This document shows positions 10,346 to 22,262 of a stretch of 64,000 bases of DNA, one piece after another. The first letter of the stretch is position 1. Each line of letters begins with the position of its first letter. The position numbers and the translations under genes are program-made. Origin of the DNA: Epiperipatus broadwayi (Eukaryota; Onychophora; Udeonychophora; Euonychophora; Peripatidae); assembly GCA_028023455.1 (NCBI GenBank), contig JAQFVV010000021.1, forward strand, positions 8,086,853 to 8,150,852. The letters run 5' to 3'. Below the pieces are notes generated by a model. The model was given only the letters and a program-made list of their open reading frames with translations. It searched no databases and had not been told where the DNA came from.

Positions 10346-11890
10346 AAATAATATTATCTAACTTTATTTCTATCAAAGCTCTTATATATTTTTAATTCTA
10401 TTTACTTTTACTATTTTATTCACTATTCATTTTTTTTTCACATTCTATATATCCAGCAATAGCTTATCTATAAAGCTATTTTGACCACTGTCATGTTCAA
10501 GTCTAACTAGAAAAAAATAGATTGCCATATACTAATATTTTATTAAAAGAATTGTGCCAACTGGATGACATCTATATTAGATTAGATAACAAATCTTTCA
10601 AATGCATTAACTTTTTTTGCACTGTTTATTCTCTCTCCTCACATTTACTAATTAAAATTAAAATAGATCATTATCAATACATATAGTGATTATGTATATA
10701 AGCACTTCTCCAGTTATTGCAGTTGAACTTGTTTAAAAAAATCTCTTCAGTTCAATATCTCACTTTATTGCAATAGGTCTAAATTACTAAGCACAGAAGC
10801 AAAATCTGCATTTCAATTAAGCTAATCAGAAGTGTTTTAAAACAAGAGTCAACAGAATTTAATTCACATGTTCAAATATATTTATCCTCAGTCAACTGGC
10901 GCTGATCTTGATTGCTTTAGTCATCAGCTACCAATGGCAATGCTGTTAAGTCTAGTCCATAAATAGAAACTATGATATATAAAAATGAAAATTATAGTCT
11001 CCAAGATTACTTTCAGTATAAAATTAAAAAGTTAAAATTAAATATATTCTTAGATGTAGACTTCAAAATTGGCTATAATCATTTCTCCTTATTAACACTT
11101 CTGTAAATAATTAGAACTTATTTGGAAATTTTTGAAAAGGTCACTGGAGGTTCTTTCGGCTTTCTTTTATTTTATTGCAACTACATGTAGAATTAATTCA
11201 TTATTTCTGTATTAATTTATAGCAGAAAATGAAATTAAACCCATAATGATTTATTAATTTAAAAAAAAATCTGAATGAGTTAGCATTCTGCCATTGGAAA
11301 TGTCAAAGAAATTTAGTTCTGATTATTGTATCTTTGACTAGCATTTACAAGATTAATTTGTGATTTTTTAAAGCAAATATGGGTATTGTAAAAGGATATA
11401 ATTTTGCGTACTTTATTAAATATACGTGATTAAAATTTGATAACTAGAATTATCACATTTTTTGCATAATTATAATGTTAAATGTTTGAATGTTCGGACA
11501 TTTAACCCAGAAAAAGTTGACATATGTTTATAAGTTTTGGCTTTTAATCATGCTAAGAATGCTTTTAATACATTAACTATTATAATCATAGCTCTTTCAA
11601 GTTTATTGTAGATTGTTTTTATATGTACTTGCTATCAAATGTATGTAATGTTTGTCAGAGAGCTTTTGACAGAGGAATACTGGTTTTTTTTTTATTTATA
11701 AAAAATTCATCCTTGGCTATTGACCTTAATATTTGTATAATAATTATTTAAAACAAAAATATACATAATTACTCTTTGACTTTATTCAAATATGTTTTAT
11801 TTTTAAGAATACAAATTAACAAATTTAATAGAAATGCTAAACAGAAAATAACCGATCAGATTGTTAATGTTTTGTTTAACATTCTTTAAC
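10346..11890. other. AT-rich intergenic DNA
   Basis: No open frame or repeat family that I recognise. Confidence 0.4.
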
Positions 11891-11906
11891 ATGATATTTT
11901 ATGTTT

Positions 11907-12559
11907 AAACAATTCAAAACAAAACAACACTCTCCATATAGTAGTGCCATCTTGTGCTAACAAGAGCAATCAAGCCTTCTGGCATCCATTGATTGCTCTT
12001 GTTAGCACAAGATGGCACTACTATATGGAGAGTGTTCTTTTGTTTTGAATTGTTTAATAACAATTATTGTGCTAGTATGAGATAGTGGTCATGTGATGTT
12101 TAGTGGTTTAACACCAATCCTGCCTAATAGGATAGTGGTGGCTATGGTTGTTAAAGAGCCAAAGACACCAAAATGTATGGGTACTGAATTGAGTTCAGAC
12201 CCATATGACTATATAAGCTATTGAGCTTGGATTGAAAATATTAATAGTGTTTTCAATTTCATTCTCATAGTTTTGTAGTTAAATAGAGTTAAAAGGTGGG
12301 TGCTGGAGGGTTGCATTAGATCCTAAGATCTAGGTGCAGTGCTCTCAGATCCAAGGCTCCTCACTGATGAAGGCCACAAGCAAGAAACTAGTCTGGGGAT
12401 ATTGGATGAGTAGGCACTAGATAGGGATTTTATGCACAAGCCTTCTGGCATCCATTGATTGCTCTTGTTAGCACAAGATGGCACTACTATATGGAGAGTG
12501 TTGTTTTGTTTTGAATTGTTTAATAACAATTATTGTGCTAGTATGAGATAGTGGTCATG
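11907..12559 (+). mobile_element. Family B foldback composite with 15-bp flanking duplications
   Basis: TGATATTTTATGTTT flanks the unit on both sides (11892-11906 and 12560-12574), as expected for a target-site duplication from retrotransposition. Inside, 11907-11974 is the inverse of 11989-12055 (AACACTCTCCATATAGTAG through GAGCAATCAA), giving a near-perfect hairpin. The right-hand segment from about 11974 to 12102 is repeated in direct orientation at 12436-12559 with very few differences. The unique middle holds the hammerhead-like motif at 12349-12407. No protein-coding capacity is visible; the 68-codon minus-strand frame inside is incidental. Confidence 0.75.
12349..12407 (+). ncRNA. Hammerhead-ribozyme-like motif in family B
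   Basis: Order: ATCCAA (outer stem I), GGCT, CCTCA (inner stem I), CTGATGA (12364-12370), a weak stem II around GC-CACAA-GC, GAAA (12384-12387), CTAGTC, then TGGGG and TTGGAT, which pair back with CCTCA (one G-U) and ATCCAA. Predicted cleavage follows GTC at 12393. This is the strand order of a type I hammerhead. Stem II is short, and its first pair is A opposite A instead of the usual G-C, so activity may be low. Other family B copies carry the same block in worse condition. Confidence 0.6.
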
Positions 12560-12574
12560 TGATATTTTATGTTT

Positions 12575-14595
12575 GTAATATTTTAAAAATTATGAAAACA
12601 ATTTGAAATTTTCCAAGAAAATTTAATAGATTTAGGATGGCTTCACATTTATTGGTTCACATTTAACCTTTTTTGTTGAAAATTTCATTTTCTGTTTTGA
12701 ATAAACTCTAGTGAGGTTGTTCTACATATTCCTCCATATTCAAACATTTTATTTTTAAAATTAAATATTTTTCCTAGATAATAGATTGATAATTTTAACA
12801 TTAATTATTACAAATGTAGGCTGTCAAACAACAGCCATTTTAAAAATTAATATTTGACATTTGCAAAATATGAAAATAAATGTTTAAATTTAGTTTTAAT
12901 CTATAACAATAGTACTTAGCATCATTGGATAAATTTGTCTAGTCAAAAAGTTAGTAGAATTAAATATTAGATATTCAAATTATATGCTATTAAAATGAAA
13001 ATAAATTTAAAGTTTTCATCAAAGAAAAAATACATATTTTATTGTTCTTAAATTTTTTAAAAAATAACTTCTTTACTATTTTGACAAAGGAGATTCTAGT
13101 TTTCCCAATGAAAACCTCTTCCCTTTTGCCATAATGAACTTTTTAAAAGTTGTCCTTGCAAAAATAAATGTTTATAAAAAATATCTTTTTGCATATGTTT
13201 TTGGTTTAAAATAATTTGTTTACAATAACAGTGTATAAATAACCCTTAATTTGTAAGCAATTTACTGAAAATTACAAATTTCCTTTTGTTTGATGACTTT
13301 TTTATTATTATTTCACTTTGGGCTAAAATATCTTGCCAATCAGAAATTCTGATCTTATTAACATTTAGGGCACCTCCCTTGTGACATTACCATGATACAA
13401 TGCTGACACTTTTAGTTTGTTATACTTTTAAAATTGTAATTGTGGTAAAATAAAACCTCACACCATAATTTAAAATTATAGGTATACTTAAACCAATATA
13501 GAAAAGATATAGAGATCGCAGTGCCATTGTAAAATCCAAAGCCACAAAATCTGCTAGATCTCTCTGCTTCTTCGGAAGAACTGGTTAAAAATAAAGACCA
13601 TCCAACAATGATTTTATTACTTTTTTTTCAAGATCTATGCTGACTTTCTTCTATACTGTTCAATTAAAAAAATGTCCACTGTTCTCATTATAATTTTCAT
13701 TGTATTATTATGTGCTCCAAATTTTCAATGTTCTTATATGATTTTTGACAATATGTTTCTTTGCAATTTTATACTTCTAACTTTCAAATCCAATTTATTA
13801 AATATTGATACAGAATAAAGCTTTAATACTAAAATGTTGAATGATTACAAAATTTGCCAGTTGAAAGGTTAATTCTATTTACTTATACACAAATCCTGAC
13901 ACGTGTTTTGCTATTTCAAAAAAATGGACAAGTTAATTTGCATACGCATTTACATACATTATCATTTTTCAATATCATGGCAATGATTTGAAAATCTATT
14001 TTGGCCGTGAATATGAGGGACAAAACCTCAAAAGTACTAGGCTTCATTAATTTACTTTAATTGTTTTGTTATCACTAATCGCTTCTTCACCCAGCGTATT
14101 AAAGCACTCATATATACTAGATTTCATATTATAAAATTGCTTTATAAATCTTATGATATTTTATGATAATTTTGTTCTATAATCAGATTTTCTTCAGGTC
14201 ACTATAATTATCTTACTGAATACTTTTTTACCACTTTGTAAACAACTGTCAAAATATTGTAACTCATTCTTGATATATTCTTATTCAATCACCACTCCAG
14301 ATGTAAAACATGATCTTTTGCACATGAGTTAAATATGAACATTCCAAAAATTTAATGATGCTTGGTAATCAAAATAATTCTTCTATGTATGTAATTGAAA
14401 TGGAATTAACTATCTTTCACTGAGTTGTGTAACATCAATGGCTATGAAAATTTATAAAGATACTATGGTTATTAGTTCACTGACTACATAATCTTAACAT
14501 TTCATAAATATTTAACCATCACTGTTCATATGAAACAAATTTATCATGACACTACATTAATTCCATATTTTATTTCAGAAAAAATACTACCTAAC
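12575..14595. other. AT-rich intergenic DNA
   Basis: No gene or clear repeat recognised. Confidence 0.4.
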
Positions 14596-14597
14596 TA

Positions 14598-14652
14598 TAG
14601 TAATAATAACAACAATAATAACAATAATGGTAATAATAGTAACAATAATTCA
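14598..14652 (+). repeat. (AAT/AAC)n imperfect trinucleotide repeat
   Basis: AATAATAACAACAATAATAA and its continuation. It yields an Asn-rich frame on plus and a Leu-rich frame on minus, both artefacts. Confidence 0.85.
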
Positions 14653-14716
14653 ATTAAATATAAAACACACATATTTATAGCCAAAGACCAATTAAAGATT
14701 GCATGTAAAAAGGTAT

Positions 14717-14776
<60 letters not shown>
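14717..14776. repeat. (TA)n microsatellite
   Basis: About 58 bp of pure TA, directly abutting the left end of the terminal-inverted-repeat element at 14779. Confidence 0.95.
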
Positions 14777-14778
<2 letters not shown>

Positions 14779-14780
<2 letters not shown>

Positions 14781-15822
14781 GTAATACATTGTCTGACCAT
14801 CCACACCGCTCGATGGCACTGTTTCGATGCTAAAGCACAGAAATATGCAGTTTACAAGGCTGCTCATAGATCTTATGGCCTAGTAAAGTGCTCAAACATC
14901 AAGATGTTGAAATGCACCCTTCTCCAACATCTCTAGCTTGTTGAACATTATTAGTGATGAGTATGCAACACTCTCTATAGACATTACTCTTGACTATTGT
15001 ACAGCATATGATATGAAGGTTTCTGTAGTTGTAATGACAAAAAGTATATTAGAATGGATTTTTTTGGTTAAATGTATTGTAATTTATGTAAGTTAGTAAA
15101 AATTGTAATGAATTTTCAAATGCCCTTACTTTCATTGCCAGGGATCACAATTCACTAAATGAGGAGTGTAAATCATGATTTGGCAAAGTCCACAATCAAG
15201 TCGCGCACTTTCTGGTACTTTTTCAAGATCAAAATAGTTAAATGGCAGACAACCATTTGGTATTGTAGTTTTTAAATTTACCTGCTACAGAAGCAGATGT
15301 GGTGGCCTTTCTTCAACCAAAAAAAATATTTTACCCACCCAGAAAAACTGTCTTTGTGGTTGTTTAATAAAATTAAGCATTGCCTAACATCTGAAATGGA
15401 ATGTCAATCATGTCAATGTCACTGAACGTGTTCCATTCGCTCATGGAACATGGTTTGAGGGCTGCCAAGAAATCCTTGTTTCTCAAAAAAAAAAAGAAAG
15501 TTTTTTCAAAAACAATAAAAAAACCTGGGGGAAAAAAAAGTTTTTTTTTTAAAAAAAGAAGACTGGAAAAAGAAATGTTTGTTTTTTTAAAAAAAGACAG
15601 AATGTTTTAAAAAGCCAAAAAAAATAAACAAACAATTTTTTTTATTTTTAAGAAATATACATAAAACCGGTTAAAAAAATAAAAAAAAATAAAAATCAAG
15701 CAAATCTAAAAATTAAAAATATAAATCAACAAAATAAAAACAGCCTGGTAATGTTATATCTATTTGTTTTTCACTAGCAACAGTGCCATCGAGCGGTGTG
15801 GATGATTAGATAATGTATTACC
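14779..15822. mobile_element. DNA transposon relic with 44-bp terminal inverted repeats
   Basis: The left end GGTAATACATTGTCTGACC continuing through CCGCTCGATGGCACTGTT (14779-14822) is almost exactly inverted at 15779-15822 (AACAGTGCCATCGAGCGG through GTATTACC). The flanking octamers match at six of eight positions, so the duplication is uncertain. The ~950-bp interior has A- and T-runs and stop-riddled frames. A 69-codon Lys-rich frame at 15401-15610 comes from poly-A tracts. I cannot assign a superfamily. Merlin-like GG ends are a possibility only. Confidence 0.75.
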
Positions 15823-15835
15823 AAATTAAATATTT

Positions 15836-16335
15836 TCATGGACTGTTTAGTCTCAAGAAATATCAGTTAATATAACTGATACTTTATTGGCAACATCTAA
15901 AGTTAAAGGTTATCTTGCTATTTACATTGGTATTATTTCTTCATTTCTATTCTTTATTATAATAACAATCCATAGAAATATTTAATTCAATATATGCACA
16001 TTTCTGGAGAAATTAAAAATATTATTTACAGAATTTCAAAAGAGATGCTATTTTTTCACATTCTCACACTTATAAGAATAGCTTTGTGAGTTTAAATCCA
16101 TCTAAAAACTTGTGTTTGAAATAAAAAAAGGATTGCTTTTATGTCAAAAGAATTTCAAACAAAAGAGCTATTATAGTTAAATGAGAAAATTCATTTAGCC
16201 TCAGGGATTGTCAGTTAGTAGTAATTGATAATTTCTTGGCAACATCTAAAGTTAAAGATTATCTCTCTATTTACATGGATGTTATTTTTTCATTTCTATT
16301 CTTTATTATATATGTATAAAGAAAGATCCTTAATA
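15836..16335 (+). repeat. Two-copy tandem repeat, ~348-bp period
   Basis: GGCAACATCTAAAGTTAAAG and TTCATTTCTATTCTTTATTA occur near 15889-15960 and again near 16237-16312, with weaker matches upstream of each (TCAGTTAATA and TCAGTTAGTA). The 65-codon frame at 16225 lies in copy 2 and is not a gene. Confidence 0.65.
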
Positions 16336-16439
16336 ATATGGATCAGATGTTATATGTATATTTTTAAGTCATTTGAAAAATCATCGCTTAAAATAAAAGA
16401 GCTTTTCACCAATAAAATGTAAATTGTAAGTATTGATAA

Positions 16440-18410
16440 AATGTATCACATGTACAAATTTTACTAAGGACATATTTATGAGCATGAGTTTTATACTGCC
16501 AAAAATTAATTTGAAGGTTTGAAGGGGTATTATAAAACACTATTTTTGTTTTTGTCTTTGTATAAAAATTTCATTATCTCCTAGCTCTTTTCTTTGCCAA
16601 CAAAGATATTTTACAATCATTTTCAATTGAGAAAATTTTTTGAAAACTAATTGCATTTTACTTATGATTCTTTTTGAATGTGAATTCCATGTCAAATTTT
16701 AAAATAGTAAACTTCAAAAAGAGAAAAGGATTATATTTGGTGAACTATTAAAAAACATTATTATGTCTGTAAATAGTTCCCATGATCTTGAGGGCTTTAT
16801 TGATTATTGACTGTATGTGATGACAAAAGAAGCCATTACAGGAAAATAGGATTCCAAGAGCCCCAAGAATATAAACGGAGTTTCTTTTAAAATTATTAAT
16901 ATTAAAATTTTAGATCTTCAGATTTATTTGAGTAAGGTACAAAAAGTATTTATCCATATTGACAATTATTTCTTTTTTTTATGCCATTTAGAAAAACTAT
17001 TAATATCACGATGAAGCAATACAAATCATGAATAAAGTAGATGTGTTTAAAAATCCTGCAGTCATCAGGATAATACAGAAGATGGCAATATTGTAGACAG
17101 ATTTTGTGATCATTAATATATACATTAAAATTAAAGAAGCCAAAATACTATCTGAAAGGACCCTGTTATAATAATAAAATGAAGATATTCAGTCATTAAA
17201 CTTAACAGTATCTGTATTGGCTTTTATGAAGAATTCAGCACAATAAATTAGTTTATTTTCTGAAACAAGATGATGATGATGATGACAATTATTATTAATC
17301 ATAACAGTGTTAGTTGCTTGGAGGTTTTATCATATATGAATGATAATTAACATGCTGAGTTTTAACATGAGAATATTTAACTCCTACTAGAATAAACTAG
17401 ACAGAAACATTAGAATTGAAGTTCTAATCAATAGCCTTTAAGGATAACAATCAAAATACTTGATAGTAATATTCTAAAAAGTTGAATAATTTGGTACTCT
17501 TCAAATTATTATCAAATATGTCGTATATATCATATAATTGGCCCATCAACCAGATTTAGTATAAGAAGAATTCTGTATGCTATGCAAAATAGGCTCATAA
17601 TAAACGTGATTTCAAATAAGTTTCTGATTCTGTAAACTGGTTCTACTTTTTCGAGACTTTGATTTATACAAATGACAAAAAAAAAAATTCACTGCAACTA
17701 TTTTTAATATTACATTGTTTTGAAATAAGTTTTATGATAAATTGACTTTATGTAGTGTTTGTGCTCAAAAATATATAAGTAAAAAAACCTTGTATAGTTT
17801 AATACAGTAATAGAATAAAAAACTGAAGTGAAAGACCTCTTACGTGACGTCATAACAAATTGGGTCCCTATTTTTTTATTTGCTAAGTAGAAATAATAGC
17901 CATTATTTTGCATTTTCCTTCTAAGCGGGTTCACATGTTAGCGAAGTTCGCAGTTTAAAAAGTTAAAGTTTTTTTTTTTATATATATACAATTTTAACTT
18001 ATACAATATTATGTATTGATATATAGGAAAACTAAAATTTGAAATAAAAAGTAATATAGCTAGGATTAATGAATAGAACAAATTCATTTCATTTTTTAAA
18101 TATTTTCTCTCCAACTAAGAATAGTTTTTTTACGTTTTTTTTTTTTTTTAAATTTCTTCTTTATTAATTGGTAATGTCCTTGTTAAGCCATGGGGTTCTT
18201 TTAGATGCTAAAAAATTAATTACAATTTTATCATTTCTCATAATTATAAAACCTGCTGGCAAAAATTAAAGCGTAAGAATAAATCGAAAGTGTTTTTATA
18301 TTTGATTTCTTTAAATAAAGTTAAAATATAATTAAATTAACGGTTGCAAAAAAAATAAAATAACTTTTTTGAGTTAATTTTATGCAGATATCTTTTTATC
18401 CATTTTTTTA
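16440..18410. other. AT-rich intergenic DNA
   Basis: Only homopolymer runs and AT-rich sequence. The 74-codon minus-strand frame at 17710-17934 has no recognisable domain. Confidence 0.4.
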
Positions 18411-18414
18411 TTAG

Positions 18415-18535
18415 TCATCTGTTTATCTATCTATATACATGTTCATTCACCTGTCCACCATCCTACTTACTTACTTCCCCATCCATTCACATCCATCCAT
18501 TTATCTATTAATATATTTATCCATTTATTTTTTTA
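18415..18535. repeat. Degenerate tetranucleotide repeat (ATCT/ATCC/CTTA)
   Basis: Runs such as TTATCTATCTATATA, CTTACTTACTT and CATCCATCCATTTATC form a decayed tetranucleotide array. Confidence 0.6.
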
Positions 18536-19234
18536 TTAATAGTTAGATGACATTCTCCAAACTATTAGCCATCATTTTATCTTGTTAAAAAAATAAAATT
18601 CCGAATCAAAATAGTATGAATTAAATCAATACTTTGTATTCATAAAATAAAAATAAGGTTTCAGGCACATCTGCTTACGAAGTTTTTTTTAGAGAGCAGC
18701 GATTTACAAATTGGATTATAAAGGATGTTAAAATGAGATACACTTTTTAAAATTAAAAATAAAAATACGAAACTTTCTTTAAGTGAATTTCGACAATACA
18801 ATTAACACCCCATTTCAAATTGTTTATAAACTTACGTGGCAACATTTTTTTTCTATCAATTGTGAATGGATATGCATCCTGCTATCTGTCTTCAGTCTAA
18901 GAAAATAAAGAACAACTTTTTTATTTACTTAAGATATTAAGATTTTTTTAGCTTATGTCAACTGGATCTATGGATGCAACGATTAAAACATATTATTAGA
19001 TACTCTACTGAAGTAAACAGAGTCTCTAAACTATACTTGGCAACATCACCCTTATGGTACTTTATCATTAATCATTAAGAAAAGTTTTATCATTAATTAA
19101 TAAAACAGCTGTATAATATAAATTATACACATTAAATTGTTGTATGCTATAATGGTTTTGACGTTATGTATACTAGAAGTTTATTCTATGTAAAATTCCA
19201 TATATATATAATTTGATTTCTTTTCTAGGTACTG

Positions 19235-19760
19235 TGGTATTAGAGCTGCGATATGAATAATTATAATCATTTAATCATTAAATTAATTAGGTTATTAAAT
19301 CAAAAACATATTTTAAAATCTACATTAAAAAAAACAACAATTTAACAAAAAAAAAATACGAAAAGCATTGATGTTAAGAATAGTTAAAATGCGTGTTTAA
19401 ATCAAATTGAGTGTGTGTTTGCACGTGCATATTCTGCATAATCTATTTGCAGGCTTACACCTGCATTTACATATGTAATATATGCGGGTTTCGAACAGAC
19501 TTTCACACGACCTACAACTATCAGTGTCATCTTATATTGCTGACTCATCTGATCACACATGTTGAAAAGATAAATAATCACCAATAAACATATTTCGTGC
19601 TAAATCAGCACTCATTAAAGTATGAAGATTGGTTATCTTAATATAAAGCTGAGTACTAATTGTATATATGTGTGGAGATGGTAACTAACTGATGAGTGCT
19701 GGTTTAGCACAAAATATGTATATTGGTGATTATTTATCTTTTCAACGTGTGTGTACACCA
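19235..19760. mobile_element. Foldback with nested family A repeat, right-truncated
   Basis: Starts GGTACTGTGGTATTAGAGCTG, exactly as the complete element at 60813-61697, and follows it through the inverted family A arms (minus about 19470-19620, plus about 19640-19745). It then ends within the right arm near 19757. The plus arm carries CTGATGA at 19689-19695 with an intact stem II (GTGCT/AGCAC), but AAAA replaces GAAA. The minus arm has GAAA but a broken CTGATGA. Both ribozyme-like motifs look dead. Confidence 0.7.
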
Positions 19761-20129
19761 ATGAACATATTAATAATCTTGTGTAGTTTTTATTTTTGTT
19801 GGATGAAAAAATAGTCACATGACTAGTCACCCAGAAGATTATGTGATGTTTGAGTATTAAGTGGCAATTTGAACATACTGATTTTATTAAAAAAATTCAA
19901 ATAGTTAATTTTTTATTAGATCATGTAATGCACGAGCACCAGAAACTCTGGGATTCTTGGCTCTCAAAACTGTTAGTCATCTATTTCACTTATCACACAC
20001 ATATAAAACAGTTCCAGTCAAGTGAATACTTTATTTAGTTAAAAATCAGCAAAACAATTTTTAGACGTCATGTAAACTCTTTCACAAGTGCATTGATCCA
20101 CAAAGGGTTTTATATAAATTATCAAAAAT

Positions 20130-20332
20130 CTATATAAGCTGAGCTTTGATTACATATGTGCGTGGAGATGATAATCTGAACCAACTGATAAGTGCTTGTT
20201 TAGCACGAAATACGTAGTGATTATTTATCTTTTCGACATGTGTGTGATCAAGTGTATCAGCGATATGAGATAGCATGGATGGTTGAGGGTCGTGTGAAAG
20301 TCAGATTCAAACCCCTTATATATTAAATAATT
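20130..20332 (+). repeat. Family A repeat with degenerate hammerhead-like motif
   Basis: ACCAA, CTGATAA (20185-20191, one core base changed), GTGCT...AGCAC stem II, GAAA (20207-20210), TACGTA, then GTGATTATTTATC with the TTG of the expected stem lost. The tRNA-like part follows: TGATCAAGTGTATCAG and AGATTCAAACCCC. Core damage and the missing stem strand suggest no activity. Confidence 0.65.
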
Positions 20333-20395
20333 TATTACAAAATAGATACTGCACATAGTGCTTAATTTATTGATCATTATTTTTCCTGGTTTGTT

Positions 20396-20545
20396 TCCGA
20401 GATATTGCTTAGAACGAGTTACTGTGATGGGTAGAGTGATGAACTTTGGAGAACAAGGGCTACAAATTGTGCTTCCAACTCTGTCTTTTCTGAGCTTGAA
20501 TTTCTTATAAACTTTTGACAATAAACAATCCGATTATTTTATTAA
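20396..20545 (+). repeat. Family E tRNA-like SINE, copy 2
   Basis: GTGATGGGTAGAGTGATGAAC, then GCTTCCAACTCTG, then GAATTTCTTATAAACTTTTGA align in order with the copies at 897 and 21983. Ends are approximate. Confidence 0.5.
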
Positions 20546-21215
20546 GCCCCTATTACAAATGAAATGAATAATTTTCTATTAAAAGATGATTTGATAATTG
20601 AAGCTAAAAGAAAGTTTTCAATGAGATTAATATTTTTAGAAACATTAATAATTGTTCGTTAAGAACTGTAATAGTTTTTATTTTGCTATTCTATATATAT
20701 GAAATAGACCCAATGCATATTGCTCGTCAAAAATTTAAATATAAAATGACAAATTATGCTTCTTCCCAAACGTTACGTTTTGGAGGGTGATTTGAAATTA
20801 TATACATATTAATCAAAATACTCTGAAATAAACTCTATAATTTTCAATATATAAATATAAAAAATAAATAATAGCTATAGCCAGGTTATGGCTATGTTCA
20901 CCATCCCGAATAGCATTTAACAGTTAAAATTAATATATATATATATTAAAGTCACACAAGCACTAATGTTCCTATATAAAAGGCCGTCTTTCCACAATTT
21001 ATGTATATTTTTACAATTATATTGTTTATGTAATAGATGTTATCTGTCATATTTATAAAATAAATGAATTTAAGAATAGTGTATTCTCCACTTCCTATAT
21101 TTTTTTTTTTTTGTAATGTTTTATTTTTTCGTTATTTTTAGTAAGTATATATTTTAATGTAGTCTGTGCTCTATACTATTTAGAGTATAAAATCAGATTG
21201 TATAGTGTAATAAAA
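20546..21215. other. AT-rich intergenic DNA
   Basis: Nothing recognised beyond short TA and T runs. Confidence 0.4.
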
Positions 21216-21219
21216 GGAA

Positions 21220-21560
21220 AACGTATTTACTGCATCTATGTGTAAAACATGCATAATGAGTATTACAAGTAGAAACAGATTGGAGGCTTTTGAGATGGGA
21301 TCATAGTGAAGAGTGGAGAAAATTTGTTTGGGTGAATATAATGACAAATGACAAAATTTTGAAAAGATTAAATGAAAAAAGAAAATTGACTGAGAAAATT
21401 GGAGATAAATAGAGAAACTGGATAAGATATAGACTAAAGAAAAAGTATAATTTAATAGTGATGTGGAAGAATTTTTGAATGGAAACACAGAGAAATAATG
21501 AAAAGATTGATCTCCTGGATGAGATAAGGGATGGAAAGAGATATGTGGAATTGTAGGTCT
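21220..21560 (+). pseudogene. LINE C-terminal relic
   Basis: Plus-strand frames read SRNRLEAFEMGS, then EEWRKFVWVNIMTNDKILKR, then LNEKRKLTEKIGDK and DLLDEIRDGKRYVEL, with stops between. LEAFEMW-type and LLDEIR-type strings are typical of the region after the RT domain in several LINE clades. The 102-codon minus-strand frame over the same bases is a shadow. No catalytic domain remains, and the clade cannot be set. Confidence 0.6.
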
Positions 21561-21982
21561 AGGTAATAAAGATAACAGAATGAAGACATGGATGAATTGT
21601 GTGATTGCTCTTTGGAGCTGTCCATATTATAAACATTTGATTAATAGAAAAGTGTATAACTTATTCCTCCCAGAAAATGATGAATAGCCAGAAATTACTT
21701 TGTTTAGATAAATATGGCACTGTTATCTATTATCCATTAATGACTCAAATATACACTAGATGGCTTCAAAGTAGAATGACTACAGTTAATTTATTGCTCT
21801 TAATGCATATGTATATAGCTGTCAACATTTATCCTTTGGTTTGCCATCAGAAGCTTTTATAACCAGTGGTTTGAAAAAAATATAAAAAATCAAACTCATA
21901 ACTTTGAATGAGTAAAGTTTTCGAAAATGACCATCTCTATAAGCAATATTTTTTCAGTCATTTTTTGTCAACTTCTCTGCAT

Positions 21983-22110
21983 GGTTTCATACAGTGGTAG
22001 AGTGTTCAACTTGTAAACACAATGTCCCAGAATCAATTCTGGTACTCACAGGTTGAGCATTCAAACTTCTTATAAACTCCTAAACGATAAAGGCATTAGT
22101 CTTTTTTCAT
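21983..22110 (+). repeat. Family E tRNA-like SINE, copy 3
   Basis: CATACAGTGGTAGAGTGTTC (A-box-like), CTTGTAAACACAATGTCCC, GAATCAATTCTGG (B-box-like), then CAAACTTCTTATAAACTCC. It is the clearest tRNA-like copy of the three. Confidence 0.6.
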
Positions 22111-22167
22111 ATTGTGTAATCATTTGGTTATGCAAAAGCATTATCTTACACTTGCACCAATGATGTA

Positions 22168-22262
22168 AGTAATATTTACTAAGGCAATAAACCTCAAATC
22201 ATGTGCGCTTGAAAATGCAAAGGTAGGGACCTCTACAGGTCTTAACCACAAGCTTATGGCTT
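22168..22262. repeat. Family F fragment
   Basis: AGTAATATTTACTAAGGCAATAAACCTC and GTAGGGACCTCTACAGG match blocks of the foldback at 1731-1857 in changed order and orientation. It is a partial or rearranged copy. Confidence 0.45.

Noticed and set aside
12323-12529. 68-codon frame, and the similar frames at 34089 and 52924
   Set aside because: The shared words (NQWMPEGL, SSAYSSNIPRLVS) arise because all three lie in the same non-coding family B repeat, with stops at other positions; this is not a conserved protein.
14530-14867. Asn-rich and Leu-rich frames
   Set aside because: Trinucleotide and (TA)n repeat translation on both strands.
15401-15610. Lys-rich 69-codon frame
   Set aside because: Created by poly-A tracts inside a decayed transposon.
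21180-21488. 102-codon Ser/Phe-rich minus-strand frame
   Set aside because: Shadow of a decayed plus-strand LINE tail with recognisable motifs.
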